Source: Pisaster brevispinus (lineage: Eukaryota; Echinodermata; Asteroidea; Forcipulatida; Asteriidae). From it: DNA of 64,000 nt. The DNA is taken from assembly GCA_023634235.1 (NCBI GenBank), contig JAMKCF010000014.1, positions 6,163,001 through 6,227,000 on the forward strand. The letters run 5' to 3'. The translations under genes and the position numbers were made by a program. Below are positions 10,861 to 23,734 of the stretch, piece after piece. The notes beneath the pieces were generated by a model. The model made no database searches and was not told the origin of the DNA. It saw only the letters and a list, made by a program, of their open reading frames with translations. The stretch's first letter is position 1, and each line of letters begins with the position of its first letter.

Positions 10861-12700
10861 CCATGTCAACTCCAGCTATCAAAGAGGACATCAAAGAACT
10901 CTTAGGGCATTTTAGCCAGAGAAAAGCTAGTTTTGTGGATGAAAGTTTAGCTTCAATATCAGCAGGCTTCGAAGCAAAATTAAAGTTGGCTGTGTTAGTT
11001 CAAAAATAACCTGGAAAAGAGAGGGCAACAAATGGCAACACACCTTCAATCAGTCCATCCTTGACCAGTTAGCTGAGGCAGATCACATCAACCAGTCTCC
11101 AGAAGTCAAAGTTGAAATAGACAAAGCTATTAGATCTCAGATCTTAGAAACATCACTAAGTTTTTATGGAAGCAGTTGGTCAAGTACGAAGATCTACATA
11201 CAGCTTTCTTCTGTTTTTAAGACCTCATTGGTTCATGTTTCAGTTTGATTTGAAAGCGGGATACCACAATATCAGTATACTCCCTGAACATCAACAGTAT
11301 TTAAGTTTTAGTTGGATTTACAGAGGTGTGTTTGCATTTTTGAGTTCAAGGTACTCCCATTCTGTTTACCAACCACTCCTTATGTATTTACTAAGGTAGT
11401 AAGACCCCTCGTGCAAAAATGGCATAGTGAAGGGAAACGGATAGTAGCTTTTCTTGATGATGGTTTGGGCTACGAAGACAGTTTTCAGAAAGCCACTAAA
11501 CACAGTCCAGACAGAGTGGTTGGGATTTGAAATTAATCTCACCGATGGTTTCTTGGTTTTGCCAGAAAGAAGAGTCGTGGCCATTAAAAACGACATACAA
11601 GCCATACTGACCAAAATAAGCTTTTCTCAAAACAAAGCCTCAAGCCTTACAAACATGGTTAATGCTAGAACACTAGCCAGTGTGACTGGGAAGATTATTT
11701 CCACATATTTATCAGTTGAATCTATGACTAGAATCATGACAAAGGTCATGCACTGTGCCATCGAATCCAAATATTTATGGAGTTCCAATGTCTTGCTTTC
11801 AGCTCAAGCATAGGAAGCAATACTTTTCTGGCTGCAAACTATAGACCAACTGGAAGCAAAACCGATAAACTATGTCACCAGTTGCCCTAAACTAGTCTAC
11901 TCAGATGCTAGCGCTCCTGGTTTTGCAGGTTACGTTGTAGATGCAGATGACTCCATTAGTCATGGGCACGAGGCATCAAATGAAATACAATGTAAGACAA
12001 AGTTCAACTTGGAGGGAGTTAAAGGCAGTAGAATTAGTCCTGATTTCCCAGATCTTTAAATTCCAGCCAACAAGGTGAAATGGTTCACTGATAACCAAGC
12101 CATAGTTAAGATTATTGCTTGTGGTAGTATGAAACAAGTTCTACAGGATATTGCTCTTAATACCTGCATGCGGCATGGTATTTATTTTGAGATAGAATGG
12201 ATTCACAGATCATTGAATGATAAGGCAAATTTCCTTAGCAAAGTTGTTGATACAGACGATTGGCAGTGTTCCGATGGAATTTTTACAACACTCCACAATG
12301 CTTGGGGACCCTACACTGTTGATACATGTAGTTTTGCTAATTATTATAACTCTAAACTTCCCAGGTTTACATGTAACTCTAGATTCTGGAATCCAGGTTC
12401 CAAGGCGACCGATACTTTTACAGAAAATTGGTCAAAGGACAATAACTGGTTGGTACCCCCCATCCATTTAATTTCCAGAGCCATCCCCACTTATTGGCTT
12501 TCAAAGCCCAGAGCACATTGATTTGCCCTGCTTGGAAGTCTGCCCCCTATTAGGTGATTTTGTTTCCAGATGAGTACTCACCAAGATTTCCGACATACAG
12601 GAATTTACAAGTCCTTTCCCTTTGAAGGGGCGTGGACTCAACTCCATGTTCGTTCAGAACGTGATATGCAGTAGTGTCTTAGCAATACAATTCCAGAGAT
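10861..12700 (+). pseudogene. DIRS-type retroelement copy A: gag-like tail, reverse transcriptase, RNase H
   Basis: DIRS elements copy themselves by reverse transcription and integrate with a tyrosine recombinase. 10861-11160 resembles the gag-like region (NKWQHTFNQSILDQL). 11166-11813 holds reverse transcriptase pieces in changing frames: FQFDLKAGYHNISILPEHQQYLSF, then a damaged active-site region around RIVAFLDDG, then WLGFEINLTDGFLVLPERR. 12075-12521 is a long open stretch of RNase H and the DIRS linker (WFTDNQAIVKI, WIHRSLNDKANFLSK, then NAWGPYTVDTCSFANYYNSK and FWNPGSKATDTFTENWSKDN). No recombinase follows in this copy. Several frameshifts make it inactive. Confidence 0.75.
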
Positions 12701-12899
12701 TCTACAGTAGAATGTAAGACGAGGCACTGAAAAGAACTCATTACACTCAGAGTGTGGTACTTCCAGAGGGAAGAAATAATTGAAAAATGTTTGTATTCTG
12801 ATACGATTTGAATTCAGAATGCAAAGCAGGAGATAGTCAAGGTCAAAGTCAAAGTAGATGAAAGGCAGTTCATAATACGCAAGACTCTAATTAAAACGC

Positions 12900-15800
12900 T
12901 TTATTAAAAATACTTGTTTTTCAATTTGATCTTAAATTAGGTTACCACCATGTCGTGATATGCCAAGAACATGTTCAGTATCTGGGGTTTTGATGGAAAA
13001 ATCAAGATACCCAGTCATGCTATAGATTCAAACAGCTTCCCTTCGGCCTTTCATTCGCAAATGTTCAAAAAAGTGCTTGGAGACCATCCAAGTCAATAGA
13101 ATGGGTAGGATATGAAATAAGTCTAGATTCAGCTACTTTCTATGTACCTCAGAACTCGGAGACATACATTATCTTAAGCATAAAGCGAGACATTAAATCC
13201 ATGGGTTCAGGTTTCACAACAGCAAGGGCTCTTGCCAAATTCGTTGGTAAAATAATGTTGAGTATTCTGGTAATAGGCAATGTGGCTAATGTTAAATGAC
13301 CAAATATTTGCACTTGTGTTTTGAATCCAGGTTTACATGGGACACAATAATAACACTTACGACAGAGGCAAGAAGTGAGCTAGATTTCTGGAACAGTAAT
13401 GTTTGTAAAATGAATTCAATCGCAATTGGAGTTCGCAAAGAATGTTCTCAAATTGTGTATTTAGATGCAAGTTCTACAGGTTATGATGTGGGTACCTAGT
13501 AGACACAGGAGAACCATGCAGGGTATGTGGGACAGTAGTGATGCTGCCTTTAAGAGCTCTACCTGGAGAGAGTTTTAGGCGGTAGATCTAGTCCTGAAGT
13601 CACTTATGACAAAATTGTCTTGCCGAAGGACCGAGTGGTTTACAGATAACCAGGCTGTTTCCAGAACAACAACCAGAGGAAGCATGAAGAAAGACTTGCA
13701 AAAAAATTGCCTTGAGCGTTTGCAAGACATGTCTGTACCATAACATCCAAACCGAAATGGAATGGGTCCCATGATCACAAAACAAGAGAGCAGACAAACT
13801 TAGCAGAGTTATAGATCAAGATGATTGGGCCATTTCAGATCAAATCTTTTCGTTTCTTGACAAAATATGGGGCCCTCATTCTGTAGACAGATTTGCCAGC
13901 TATTACAATAATAAAACACCTCGGTTCAATTCCAGATATTGGAACCCCGAATGCGAAGCAATGCATCAGTCCTTTTGATTTGAGGCGTGCGATCGCACCT
14001 GCACGCCATCGCACGCCTAAAAGCTTCCTCACGAGTGCGAAAAATCACACGCCTGATCCCTCTATAACACACGCCTTGGCATACATTTCCAGCGTAATCA
14101 TACTTCATAATTTGTAAAATAATTAACGTCGTAAAATTAATTGTTTGTAATTTTCAAAATCCTTCAAAATTATGCCGCGATCGTTCATTCCAGTAAACGA
14201 ACGTAAAAACACGCATGCACATTGTTAGTCTGGCTCTCTCCTCCGTGTTCCTACTACAATGCGTAGGCGAGTAGGGAAACACACAACTCGATTTTCCAGG
14301 GGTTAGAAGACGTGCGGTGGAGTCTAATCGCGACTTCCTTCCGGTAATATATTATACAAAATTGTAACCTCGTATTCATAAACACATCGCTCTCGCCGCA
14401 CAATTTTCCCCACTGTGCCGACTGTTCCCCATTGTCGACCGATCGTTCGACCGATCGTTCAATCGAAAATGTATTGCAAAAGAAGTTTTAAACAAGCGAT
14501 CCTTTATTCACGAATCCATGGAAATGGTTGTTGATGAAAAAAGTATTATCGTGGAGGTAAAATAGACCTCCATGGTATTATTAAGGGCAGAAATTAGGGG
14601 ATAAGATTGTTCAAAAACGCAAGTTTGCGAACTTCAATTTCCGTTTTTTTGTTTTTGTTTGTTTTCAATTTTTTTTTTAGCTTCGACAATTGTATGCACC
14701 TTTGAGTGTTTAGATAAATAAGTATCAATCATGGGAGATTTTGATGATAAAGTGTCCAGTGTACAACCAATTGTACCTTCACGAGATCCCTTGCCATGTC
14801 GTTTTAAGTACATCACTTCCCGCTGTTTAGTTTTAAGAAAACTGACTTTAAAGTGACCAGCCTGTACCACAAAAATCACACGCCTAGAAGAATCCAGGTG
14901 TACCTTTTTTCACACGCCTGGGATTTTCAAATCAGAAGGACTGATGCATTCACGGTTAACTGGAAGATGGAAAACAATTGGGTTGTACCCCCAATCTCAT
15001 TGATACCCAGAGTTCTGAAGCACATGGAAAATGCAAAGACTGTTGGGACATTGATCTGTCTGTGCTGGTACTCAGCTCCTTTTTGGTCAATGCTCTTTCC
15101 AAATGGTTTTAATCCAATAAGGGCAGTGTTAGAAGTTTATGAACTTCCCTGTCTCTGGAATTTTTATTCCCAGCAGAGGGGGTAGCGCTGAATTCATTGA
15201 CAATATTGTCAGAAGCAAGATTCTTGCAGTAACGTTGGATTTCAGACGAGAGTAAGACAACCTTACATATAGCACGTTACTAACTGCATGTTGTATCTTT
15301 CTTCTAAATAATGTTTAGGTCATCTTCGACAGCGGTACATGTACATGTATATATGGGCAAAAAACCGACATGATAAAGCAAGGACCTGAGAAACTTGCTG
15401 AAGAGCTACCAAACATAATCCTTAAATCTCGAGCAGTATCAACAGACAAGTCATACTCGGCCGCCTTCAATAAATGGTCGGTATGGGCAACGAAATATGA
15501 CATGCCCATCAATGCAGATCCTTACTTTATTTCATTGATTTAGTCTATCTCAGCCACTCATGTAGTTCACCAGCCCCTATTATTAAAACAGTTTCAGCTA
15601 TATCTTTGCCTCATAAAATAGCTGGAGCTGGCAAATCGCGTAAATACTGTAACTATTTATACACCATGTGCGAAGTAATGTATACTATTGGAAACTTGTT
15701 TAATTATACAGTGGGAACCAAGATTAAGTTTTTCTACATTTTATGGCTTTACTATAGGCTAACTGTATTAAATGTAAAATCTGAAGATGAACAAGAACTA

Positions 15801-16560
15801 CTGAATAGTTGGCTAAATACAAACAAGGACAAGTCCTGTCTGGGACGAACTGTAACACACTGTTTCCCACAGGGTTTTTTGTAGCCAGCTTATGTCAGTG
15901 TGTTGTCCAGTCTTTGTTAAGACTCATAAGTAGAGGGCTACTAGTCTTAGGCAGATACCGTTGTGCCGAAATACACCAACATAAACTCATGGCTTGTTGA
16001 ATGTTCAATGTCTCCAATTACATTATTGTCTAATTTTGTGTAAATAAAGAAGAAAGTCTCTTTCCAAACCCAAGGTACGAAAAGAGCAAATAATTCCAGA
16101 GTGCCTTACTGATATGGTATAAGAACTTTGGCCATGGCTCTCATTACATTTGCTGGGTTTTCACGATTTAACGAATTAGCCCAAATTAAAAGTAAAATGG
16201 GAAATCTATCGTTCAGTAGTATTCATTTGTCCATCCGAATCAATTCAAGCAAGACAGACATTAACCAACATGGGGTGTCAATTCAGATATCATAGCCAGA
16301 TCAAGTTCTATACCAACATGCCCAGTTGCCATGTTAGAATTATATCTTAAATTAGCAATCATTTCACCCACAGAAAAGGGAATCTACATTTTCAAAAACT
16401 TAACAAAAGTTAGCACGGTTTATTTAGAAAAGGAAACAACCCCATGTCATATACTCGAGTAAGAGAGCTAATTGTAGATGCTTTATCACCCTTAGTTGAC
16501 GATGTACACAAATTTGACAATTTGACAATTGTAATGTAGTCGAGAATGACATGTTCACTG
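12900..16560 (+). pseudogene. DIRS-type retroelement copy B: reverse transcriptase, RNase H and tyrosine recombinase, interrupted
   Basis: The second DIRS copy has the same orientation but a clearly different sequence. 12900-13270 is a broken reverse transcriptase (FNLILN, YLGF-like motifs, then WVGYEISLDSATFYVPQ). 13296-13960 is RNase H and linker, ending at RYWNPECEA. The coding line resumes after the inserted element (13967-14943) with DAFTVNWKMENNWVVPPISL and GTLICLCWYSAPFW. 15370-16550 is the recombinase: LAEELPNIILKSRAVSTDKS, then FAGFSRFNELAQIKSKM, whose Arg fits the conserved tyrosine-recombinase arginine, and later YTRVRELIVDAL. Many stops and frameshifts make it inactive. Together copies A and B represent most DIRS domains. 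Confidence 0.72.
13967..14943. mobile_element. hAT-like non-autonomous element inserted in DIRS copy B
   Basis: The ends CAGTCCTTTTGATTTG and, inverted, CAGTCCTTCTGATTTG are flanked by ATGCAT on both sides (13961-13966, 14944-14949). Inside each end lie GGCGTG and CACACGCC-type motifs. The core is related to 8100-8720. The host DIRS frame is cut at this point and continues on the far side, which supports a true insertion. The palindromic flank makes the exact duplication length uncertain. Confidence 0.7.
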
Positions 16561-16958
16561 ACGTTTTAAAGCTAGCGTGAAATGGCGACATGCAGGAGTT
16601 CCCAGTCCTAGTATAATCACAAGTCAAACGTCACCCAAAATGAAGCTCCGACTAGTTTGGCATCAACAACATGAAGAAAAACATTTACAGACACAAACAC
16701 CTCAAACGGGTCACCCTTCCATCTTTTATTGGCATATTACTCCATTGTATTTTAAGCTATGAAGCTGATTTAAGCACCAATGAACTTCACTCAAAACAAG
16801 CTTTCCATTGATAAATTATACAAATGAAAATGAAAAAAATGCAAATACCACCAAACTCCCTACTACCCCCCCCCCTCCCTAAGACTACAAGTAGTACTAA
16901 AGTACTATATAAGATAAGACCGATGTTAAAATAATGCCATCAGTAAAAAAACATCAGC

Positions 16959-17058
16959 CCAACGGCAACGGGGTAGCCCCATAAATAACAAAAATAAGGC
17001 CAATCCACCAAGCCAAGTGGATTGCCGATTGGCCTTTATGGGGCTACCCCCAACGGGG
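16959..17058. repeat. Long imperfect hairpin
   Basis: CGGGGTAGCCCCATAAA and AAGGCCAATCC on the left pair with GATTGGCCTT and TTATGGGGCTACCCC on the right. It is probably a folded MITE remnant. 16560-17350 otherwise holds no gene. Confidence 0.7.
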
Positions 17059-17129
17059 TGGGCTAAATTAATAATATTAATTATTATGAATGAGTGATTA
17101 CCAAACGTTACTCCTACTAGTACTACTAG

Positions 17130-17189
17130 TCTAGACTAGAGTAGGATAGGACTAGTAGTAGTACTAGTCCTATCCTACTCTAGTCTAGA
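17130..17189. repeat. Perfect 28-bp-arm palindrome with 4-base loop
   Basis: A 28-base arm starting TCTAGACTAGAGTAGGATAG is followed, after GTAG, by its exact reverse complement. It is surrounded by CTAGTACTAC-type simple sequence. Confidence 0.9.
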
Positions 17190-17354
17190 GCTCTGTACAG
17201 TCATGACAGTATGTGGTGGAACATACTGCATAGCATAGGTCATGATGGAGGAGTATCCAGCCAAACGTGTGTACTACTACTGTATACCTCCCCTTAGTTT
17301 AATTCATATTGACTAGTAAAGTACTACATGTAGTAGTACAGTACTACAGTACTA

Positions 17355-18417
17355 CAGTCATTTGACCAGTTCGGGATCACTTTTTGAATTCACATTGACA
17401 TTGTTTTTGGTTGCAATCTCTTTTACATTTTAAACAAAAAAGTTTATCAGTTTACCTAAACATGTTATAAAACTCACCAAGTATCCACTGATAAAAAAAG
17501 ATTAGTACTTTTGAAGAGGCTTTGAGAAAAGTATCGTCACCTGTTTGACCAGTTCAGGATCAGTTGATTCTATTCTGAATCAGTAGCTTGCCCTCTAGTG
17601 CAAACCAATGCTCCCATTCATAAAACTGTCTCTCAAGGACACAAACTTCACAAGTGTGTTGGCATGGACATGGACTTCCTTTCTCCAGAGAATTTCATGC
17701 AAGTGTATTCAACAGCAGCGCAAAAATCCAGCAACAAAAACACAAAACAACAGCAAAGGCAAATGAAAAGGTGAAGCACGCCTAAAAGCAACATTGACCC
17801 AATCTATTCTTACAGTCGCAATTTCCTCCTCCAAGTTTCATTTTCTCACCAAAAAACAATATTCCTACAAGAATTTGTTGAAGAAATGTATCTTAAAAGC
17901 AACAAATAAACTTTCGACTGCAGCAGTAAGATTTTACCTCACTGAGTGCGGCACCATTTGACGCAATGAGAGATGCTGAGTAGTGAGTGATCCCGAACTG
18001 GTCAAGGGTACGATGCCCCCCAAAAAGACGATTTCGGTAATTTCGTCTCCTCAAAAAAACAAGACGACTGCTCAGTATTTACCTGAAATATTTTTAACAC
18101 ATTCTAAGCATTTAACATAAATTTTATTCGCCCTGGCGTTCAAATTTTAAAGGTGAGAAGTTTTAACAGCGTTTTTCAACCAACATTTTTTTTTTAAATA
18201 ATCATGATCAAAATCGCAGACAAACTTCAAGAAAATGGCCATAATTTATTTGTTGATGAAGTTTGGAACCTTATTTTGGGTTTGTTGGTTTATTGCATGT
18301 TATTCTTCACATGTATCAACAGAAATTGGTAATGTGAGAAGTAACTTAATTATGGGGTTGTTGCAAAGTTGAAGTGATCCCGAACTGGTCAATGATCCCG
18401 AACTGGTCAAATGACTG
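17355..18417. mobile_element. Tc1/mariner-like non-autonomous element
   Basis: Both ends read CAGTCATTTGACCAGTTCGG inward and are flanked by TA (17353-17354 and 18418-18419), the target site of the Tc1/mariner superfamily. The motif TGACCAGTTCRGGATCA recurs inside: near 17550 in direct orientation, and near 17992 and 18374 inverted, giving several possible transposase-binding sites. No transposase is encoded. It lies in what should be DTYMK intron 1, about 30 bp past the exon 1 splice donor. Confidence 0.75.
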
Positions 18418-18450
18418 TACAGTCTGTACTGTACTACTCTAGGTAGTTAC

Positions 18451-18574
18451 CTGGAAACTTCACAGATTCCGCCGAGAAACCATTCTGATTTAGCGCGTCC
18501 ACGAGCTTTTTACATTGTGTTGATTTTCCAGCTCGATCACATCCCTCGAGAACAATCAAAGCCCCTCTTTTCAT
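18451..18574 (-). CDS. DTYMK: Thymidylate kinase (dTMP kinase), coding exon 1
   Basis: DTYMK phosphorylates dTMP to dTDP in the supply of dTTP for DNA synthesis. Reading from the ATG at 18574-18572 on the minus strand, the 124-bp exon encodes 41 codons plus one base. It includes GALIVLEGCDRAGKSTQ, which matches the start of animal thymidylate kinases and holds the P-loop with GKST (about residues 11-19). The exon continues KKLVDALNQNGFSAE and KFP, as expected before the conserved RFPER-type segment. It ends at a consensus donor GTAACT (18450-18445). Further exons were looked for on the minus strand to the left and not seen; they probably lie outside the window. The 14.35-kb transposon sits about 113 bp upstream of the ATG. 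Whether the gene is still expressed is unknown. Confidence 0.88.
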
Positions 18575-18679
18575 ACTGAAGGTGGCTGTTTGAAGAACAC
18601 AGGCCTACGCTTAGCAAAGGATGGAAAACTCTCGGCTCTCACGACGTCTAGTACACACACTGAACGAATTTCGCGCGCG

Positions 18680-18687
18680 TCTAGTCT
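18680..18687. repeat. Left target-site duplication of the 14.35-kb transposon
   Basis: TCTAGTCT directly precedes the inverted end ACCGGACTGAAGC. The same 8 bases directly follow the right end at 33041-33048. Confidence 0.88.
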
Positions 18688-19003
18688 ACCGGACTGAAGC
18701 TAGCCGCGTATTGGGCCAGACTTCCCATCCGCGTATTCAAGGGCCGGCCAGCCGCGTATTCAGGAAAAAAAGAATCCATGCAGTAAAAGGCGGTGAAATT
18801 TTCGTCTCCTTTTCTTTTTAATTTTAACGAATTTTTTAAAAATATTACTTTAAAAGTATAATTTTTTCATTATTTGTAACTAACATATCAATGACAAGAC
18901 TCGTAGGACTAAATAAGCTCATTGGGTTGCATAATTTGTGAGTAATTAGCCGCCACAATTAAGACCTCATCATCAAGACCGTATTACGCAACTGCTAAAA
19001 AAC
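18688..19003. repeat. Left unique terminal inverted repeat
   Basis: It contains three GCCGCGTATT/CCGCGTATTC-type motifs near the tip (18701-18765), then ATCCATGCAGTAAAAGG. It aligns with the reverse complement of 32728-33040, with scattered substitutions and small gaps. The repeated CGCGTATT motif close to the tip is a good candidate transposase-binding site. Confidence 0.82.
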
Positions 19004-22000
19004 TTGCACTCACCCCAAAGTAAATGTACCCTTCATGTTGCAAAAAATATGAAATTTTATTCCATAATCTGATAGACCATACCACTGGGCACACTTAATT
19101 TTGGAGGGGGCTAATTCGGATCACTAATTAATACCTAATTAGCCGCTAAAATATACCCCATTTTCGACCATACGTTAATGTATGGCACATTTACACTATA
19201 CTTACTATTTTGAATGCACTCGCCGTAAAACAAATGTACCCTTCATGTTGCAAAAAAGATGGAATTTTATTCCATAATCTGATAGACCATACCACTGGGC
19301 ACACTTAATTTTGGAGGGGGCTAATTCGGATCACTAATTAATACCTAATTAGCCGCTACAATATACGCCATTTTCGACCATACGTTAATGTATGGCACAT
19401 TTACACTATACTTACTATTTTGAATGCACTCGCCGTAAAACAAATGTACCCTTCATGTTGCAAAAAAGATGGAATTTTATTCCATAATCTAATAGATCAT
19501 ACCACTGGGCACACTTAATTTTGGAGGGGGCTAATTCGGATCACTAATTAATACCTAATTAGCCGCTACAATATACGCCATTTTCGACCATTATACGTTA
19601 ATGTATGGCACATTTACACTATACTTACTATTTTGAATGCACTCGCCGTAAAACAAATGTACCCTTCATATTGCAAAAAAGATGGAATTTTATTCCATAA
19701 TCTGATAGATCATACCACTGGGCACACTTAATTTTGGAGGGGGCTAATTCGGATCACTAATTAATACCTAATTAGCCGCTACAATATACGCCATTTTCGA
19801 CCATACGTTAATGTATGGCACATTTACACTATACTTACTATTTTGAATGCACTCGCCGTAAAACAAATGTACCCTTCATGTTGCAAAAAAGATGGAATTT
19901 TATTCAATAATCTGATAGACCATACCACTGGGCACACTTAATTTTGGAGGGGGCTAATTCGGATCACTAATTAATACCTAATTAGCCGCTACAATATACG
20001 CCATTTTCGACCATACGTTAATGTATGGCACATTTACACTATACTTACTATTTTGACTGCACTCACCGTAAAGTAAATGTACCCTTCATGTTGCAAAAAA
20101 GATGGAATTTTATTCCATAATCCGATAGACCATACCACTGGGCACACTTAATTTTGGAGGGGGCTAATTCGGATCACTAATTAATACCTAATTAGCCGCT
20201 ACAATATACGCCATTTTCGACCATACGTTAATGTCACAAATACTTACTATTTTGAATGCACTCGCCGTAAAGTAAATGTACCCTTCATGTTGCAAAAAAG
20301 ATGGAATTTTATTCCATAATCTGATAGACCATACCACTGGGCACACTTAATTTTGGAGGGGGCTAATTCGGATCACTAATTAATACCTAATTAGCCGCTA
20401 CAATATACGCCATTTTCGACCATACGTTAATGTATGGCACATTTACACTATACTTACTATTTTGACTGCACTCACCGTAAAGTAAATGTACCCTTCATGT
20501 TGCAAAAAAGATGGAATTTTATTCCATAATCTGATAGACCATACCACTGGGCACACTTAATTTTGGAGGGGGCTAATTCAAATCACTAATTAATACCTAA
20601 TTAGCCGCTACAATATACGCCATTTTCGATCATACGTTAATGTATGGCACATTTACACTATACTTACTATTTTGACTGCACTCACCGTAAAGTAAATGTA
20701 CCCTTCATGTTGCAAAAAAGATGGAATTTTATTCCATAATCCGATAGACCATACCACTGGGCACACTTAATTTTGGAGGGGGCTAATTCGGATCACTAAT
20801 TAATACCTAATTAGCCGCTACAATATACGCCATTTTCGACCATACGTTAATGTCACAAATACTTACTATTTTGAATGCACTCGCCGTAAAGTAAATGTAC
20901 CCTTCATGTTGCAAAAAAGATGGAATTTTATTCCATAATCTGATAGACCATACCACTGGGCACACTTAATTTTGGAGGGGGCTAATTCGGATCACTAATT
21001 AATACCTAATTAGCCGCTACAATATACGCCATTTTCGACCATACGTTAATGTATGGCACATTTACACTATACTTACTATTTTGACTGCACTCACCGTAAA
21101 GTAAATGTACCCTTCATGTTGCAAAAAAGATGGAATTTTATTCCATAATCTGATAGACCATACCACTGGGCACACTTAATTTTGGAGGGGGCTAATTCAA
21201 ATCACTAATTAATACCTAATTAGCCGCTACAATATACGCCATTTTCGATCATACGTTAATGTATGGCACATTTACACTATACTTACTATTTTGACTGCAC
21301 TCACCGTAAAGTAAATGTACCCTTCATGTTGCAAAAAAGATGGAATTTTATTCCATAATCCGATAGACCATACCACTGGGCACACTTAATTTTGGAGGGG
21401 GCTAATTCGGATCACTAATTAATACCTAATTAGCCGCTACAATATACGCCATTTTCGACCATACGTTAATGTATGGCACATTTACACTATACTTACTATT
21501 TTGAATGCACTCGCCGTAAAACAAATGTACCCTTCATGTTGCAAAAAAGATGGAATTTTATTCAATAATCTGATAGACCATACCACTGGGCACACTTAAT
21601 TTTGGAGGGGGCTAATTCGGATCACTAATTAATACCTAATTAGCCGCTACAATATAAGCCATTTTCGACCATACGGTAATGTATGGCACATTTTACACTA
21701 TACTTGCTATTTTGACTGCACTCACCGTAAAGTAAATGTACCCTTCATGTTGCAAAAAAGATGGAATTTTATTCCATAATACGATAGACCATACCACTGG
21801 GCACACTTAATTTTGGAGGGGGCTAATTCGGATCACTAATTAATACCTAATTAGCTGCTACAATATACGCCATTTTCGACCATTATACGTTAATGTATGG
21901 CACATTTACACTATACTTACTATTTTGAATGCACTCGCCGTAAAGCAAATGTACCCTTCATGTTGCAAAAAAGATGGAATTTTATTCCATAATCCGATAG

Positions 22001-23040
22001 ACCATACCACTGGGCACACTTAATTTTGGAGGGGGCTAATTCGGATCACTAATTAATACCTAATTAGCCACTACAATATACGCCATTTTCGACCATACGT
22101 TAATGTATGGCACATTTACACTATACTTACTATTTTGAATGCACTCGCCGTAAAACAAATGTACCCTTCATGTTGCAAAAAAGATGGAATTTTATTCCAT
22201 AATCTGATAGACCATACCACTGGGCACACTTAATTTTGGAGGGGGCTCATTCGGATTACTAATTAATACCCAATTAGCCGCTACAATATACGCCATTTTC
22301 GACCATACGTTAATGTATGGCACATTTACACTATACTTACTATTTTGACTGCACTCACCGTAAAGTAAATGTACCCTTCATGTTGCAAAAAAGATGGAAT
22401 TTTATTCCATAATCTGATAGACCATACCACTGGGCACACTTAATTTTGGAGGGGGCTAATTCGGATCACTAATTAATACCTAATTAGCCGCTACAATATA
22501 AGCCATTTTCGACCATACGTTAATGTATGGCACATTAACACTATACTTATCTATTTTGAATGCACTCGCCGTAAAGTAAATGTACCCTTCATGTTGCAAA
22601 AAAGATGGAATTTTATTCCATAATCTGATAGATCATACCACTGGGCACACTTAATTTTGGAGGGGGCTAATTCGGATCACTAATTAATACCTAATTAGCC
22701 GCTACAATATACGCCATTTTCGACCATACGTTAATGTATGGCACATTTACACTATACTTACTATTTTGAATGCACTCACCGTAAAGTAAATGTACCCTTC
22801 ATGTTGCAAAAAAGATGGAATTTTATTCCATAATCTGATAGACCATACCACTGGGCACACTTAATTTTGGAGGGGGCTAATTCGGATCACTAATTAATAC
22901 CTAATTAGCCGCTACAATATACGCCATTTTCGACCATACGTTAATGTATGGCACATTTACACTATACTTACTATTTTGAATGCACTCGCCGTAAAGTAAA
23001 TGTACCCTTCATGTTGCAAAAAAGATGGAATTATCCATAA
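19004..23040. repeat. Left ~210-bp tandem array, about 19 units
   Basis: Units repeat every ~210 bp (for example CCCTTCATGTTGC at 19029, 19239, 19449). Each holds CACTGGGCACACTTAATTTT, GGAGGGGGCTAATTC, CTAATTAATACCTAATTAGC and the short palindrome CCATAC-GTTAAT-GTATGG. Variants include TGAATGCACTCGCCG against TGACTGCACTCACCG, a 2-bp insertion (CCATTATACG) and a 199-bp unit lacking 11 bp (near 20231 and 20850). The two short units are 619 bp apart, so a three-unit block was duplicated. No coding sequence is present. Confidence 0.93.
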
Positions 23041-23224
23041 TCTGAAACAACGATGTCAAAAATCATCCAAATCATTGTCAGATGACGTAGATATCAATAT
23101 GATTTCTGATAATGACTCATTCAATGTTTTACGTAGTAACAAGGAGAAGCAGAGAAGAATATGATTTCTGATAATGACTCATTGCACTGTAGTTCTAGTG
23201 AGGGAATGAACAACATTATACCCG

Positions 23225-23731
23225 ATGATGTCGTTACAGGTATGTGCACAGAAAATAGAAACAATATTGACAATCACAATACTTTCTGGACGGCTAAATT
23301 GCCTAAAGTTCAGAAATGTTTTTTTTTATGTTGATAGATCAGAATGGACAGCCCTTAGAAAGAAACAGAACAAAAATTCGTTTCCGAAAAACTGGATACA
23401 TGTTTTTAGTAAAGGACTGAGGAAATTACACCCGTACTGCTGTTTTCAGTTTAGACGTCATTACGTTTCCCCGAAGTATAGTCGAAAGAAATCAAAGCAC
23501 GCCTTTCAAGCCACTGGGTATTGTAACTTTACCAGTTGCAGTGTAACATTTAACTTGGTAATGAAATCAGAAAGTGATTTAAAAGTTAATGTTTCGTTCA
23601 ATGGAAAAATTAAACATCACAAAAAAGAACGACGGGCACGATATGTGCGTAATACTCAGAGGGAAGCTCTAACGAAATTACTTAGACACAAAAAAACAAG
23701 ACGCGAACATCTTACAACCTTAAATCTTTAA
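23225..23731 (+). pseudogene. Transposase N-terminal region with Cys/His motifs
   Basis: This is the first clear coding segment of the element. It reads FPKNWIHVFSKGLRKLHPYC, then KHAFQATGYCNFTSCSVTFN, then VNVSFNGKIKHHKKERRARY. The order of Cys, Cys-x4-Cys and His-His resembles small zinc-binding domains (FLYWCH/WRKY-GCM type) found before many transposase cores; this is inference. It would bind the transposon ends. An open acidic stretch in another frame (about 23098-23335, MISDNDS repeated) precedes it, separated by a T-run near 23320 where the frame changes. At its end the frame changes again near 23715, where the natural continuation is SLSDRQFLSGCRDDAPTKQ. Start codon is not resolved. 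Confidence 0.6.
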
Positions 23732-23734
23732 GTG

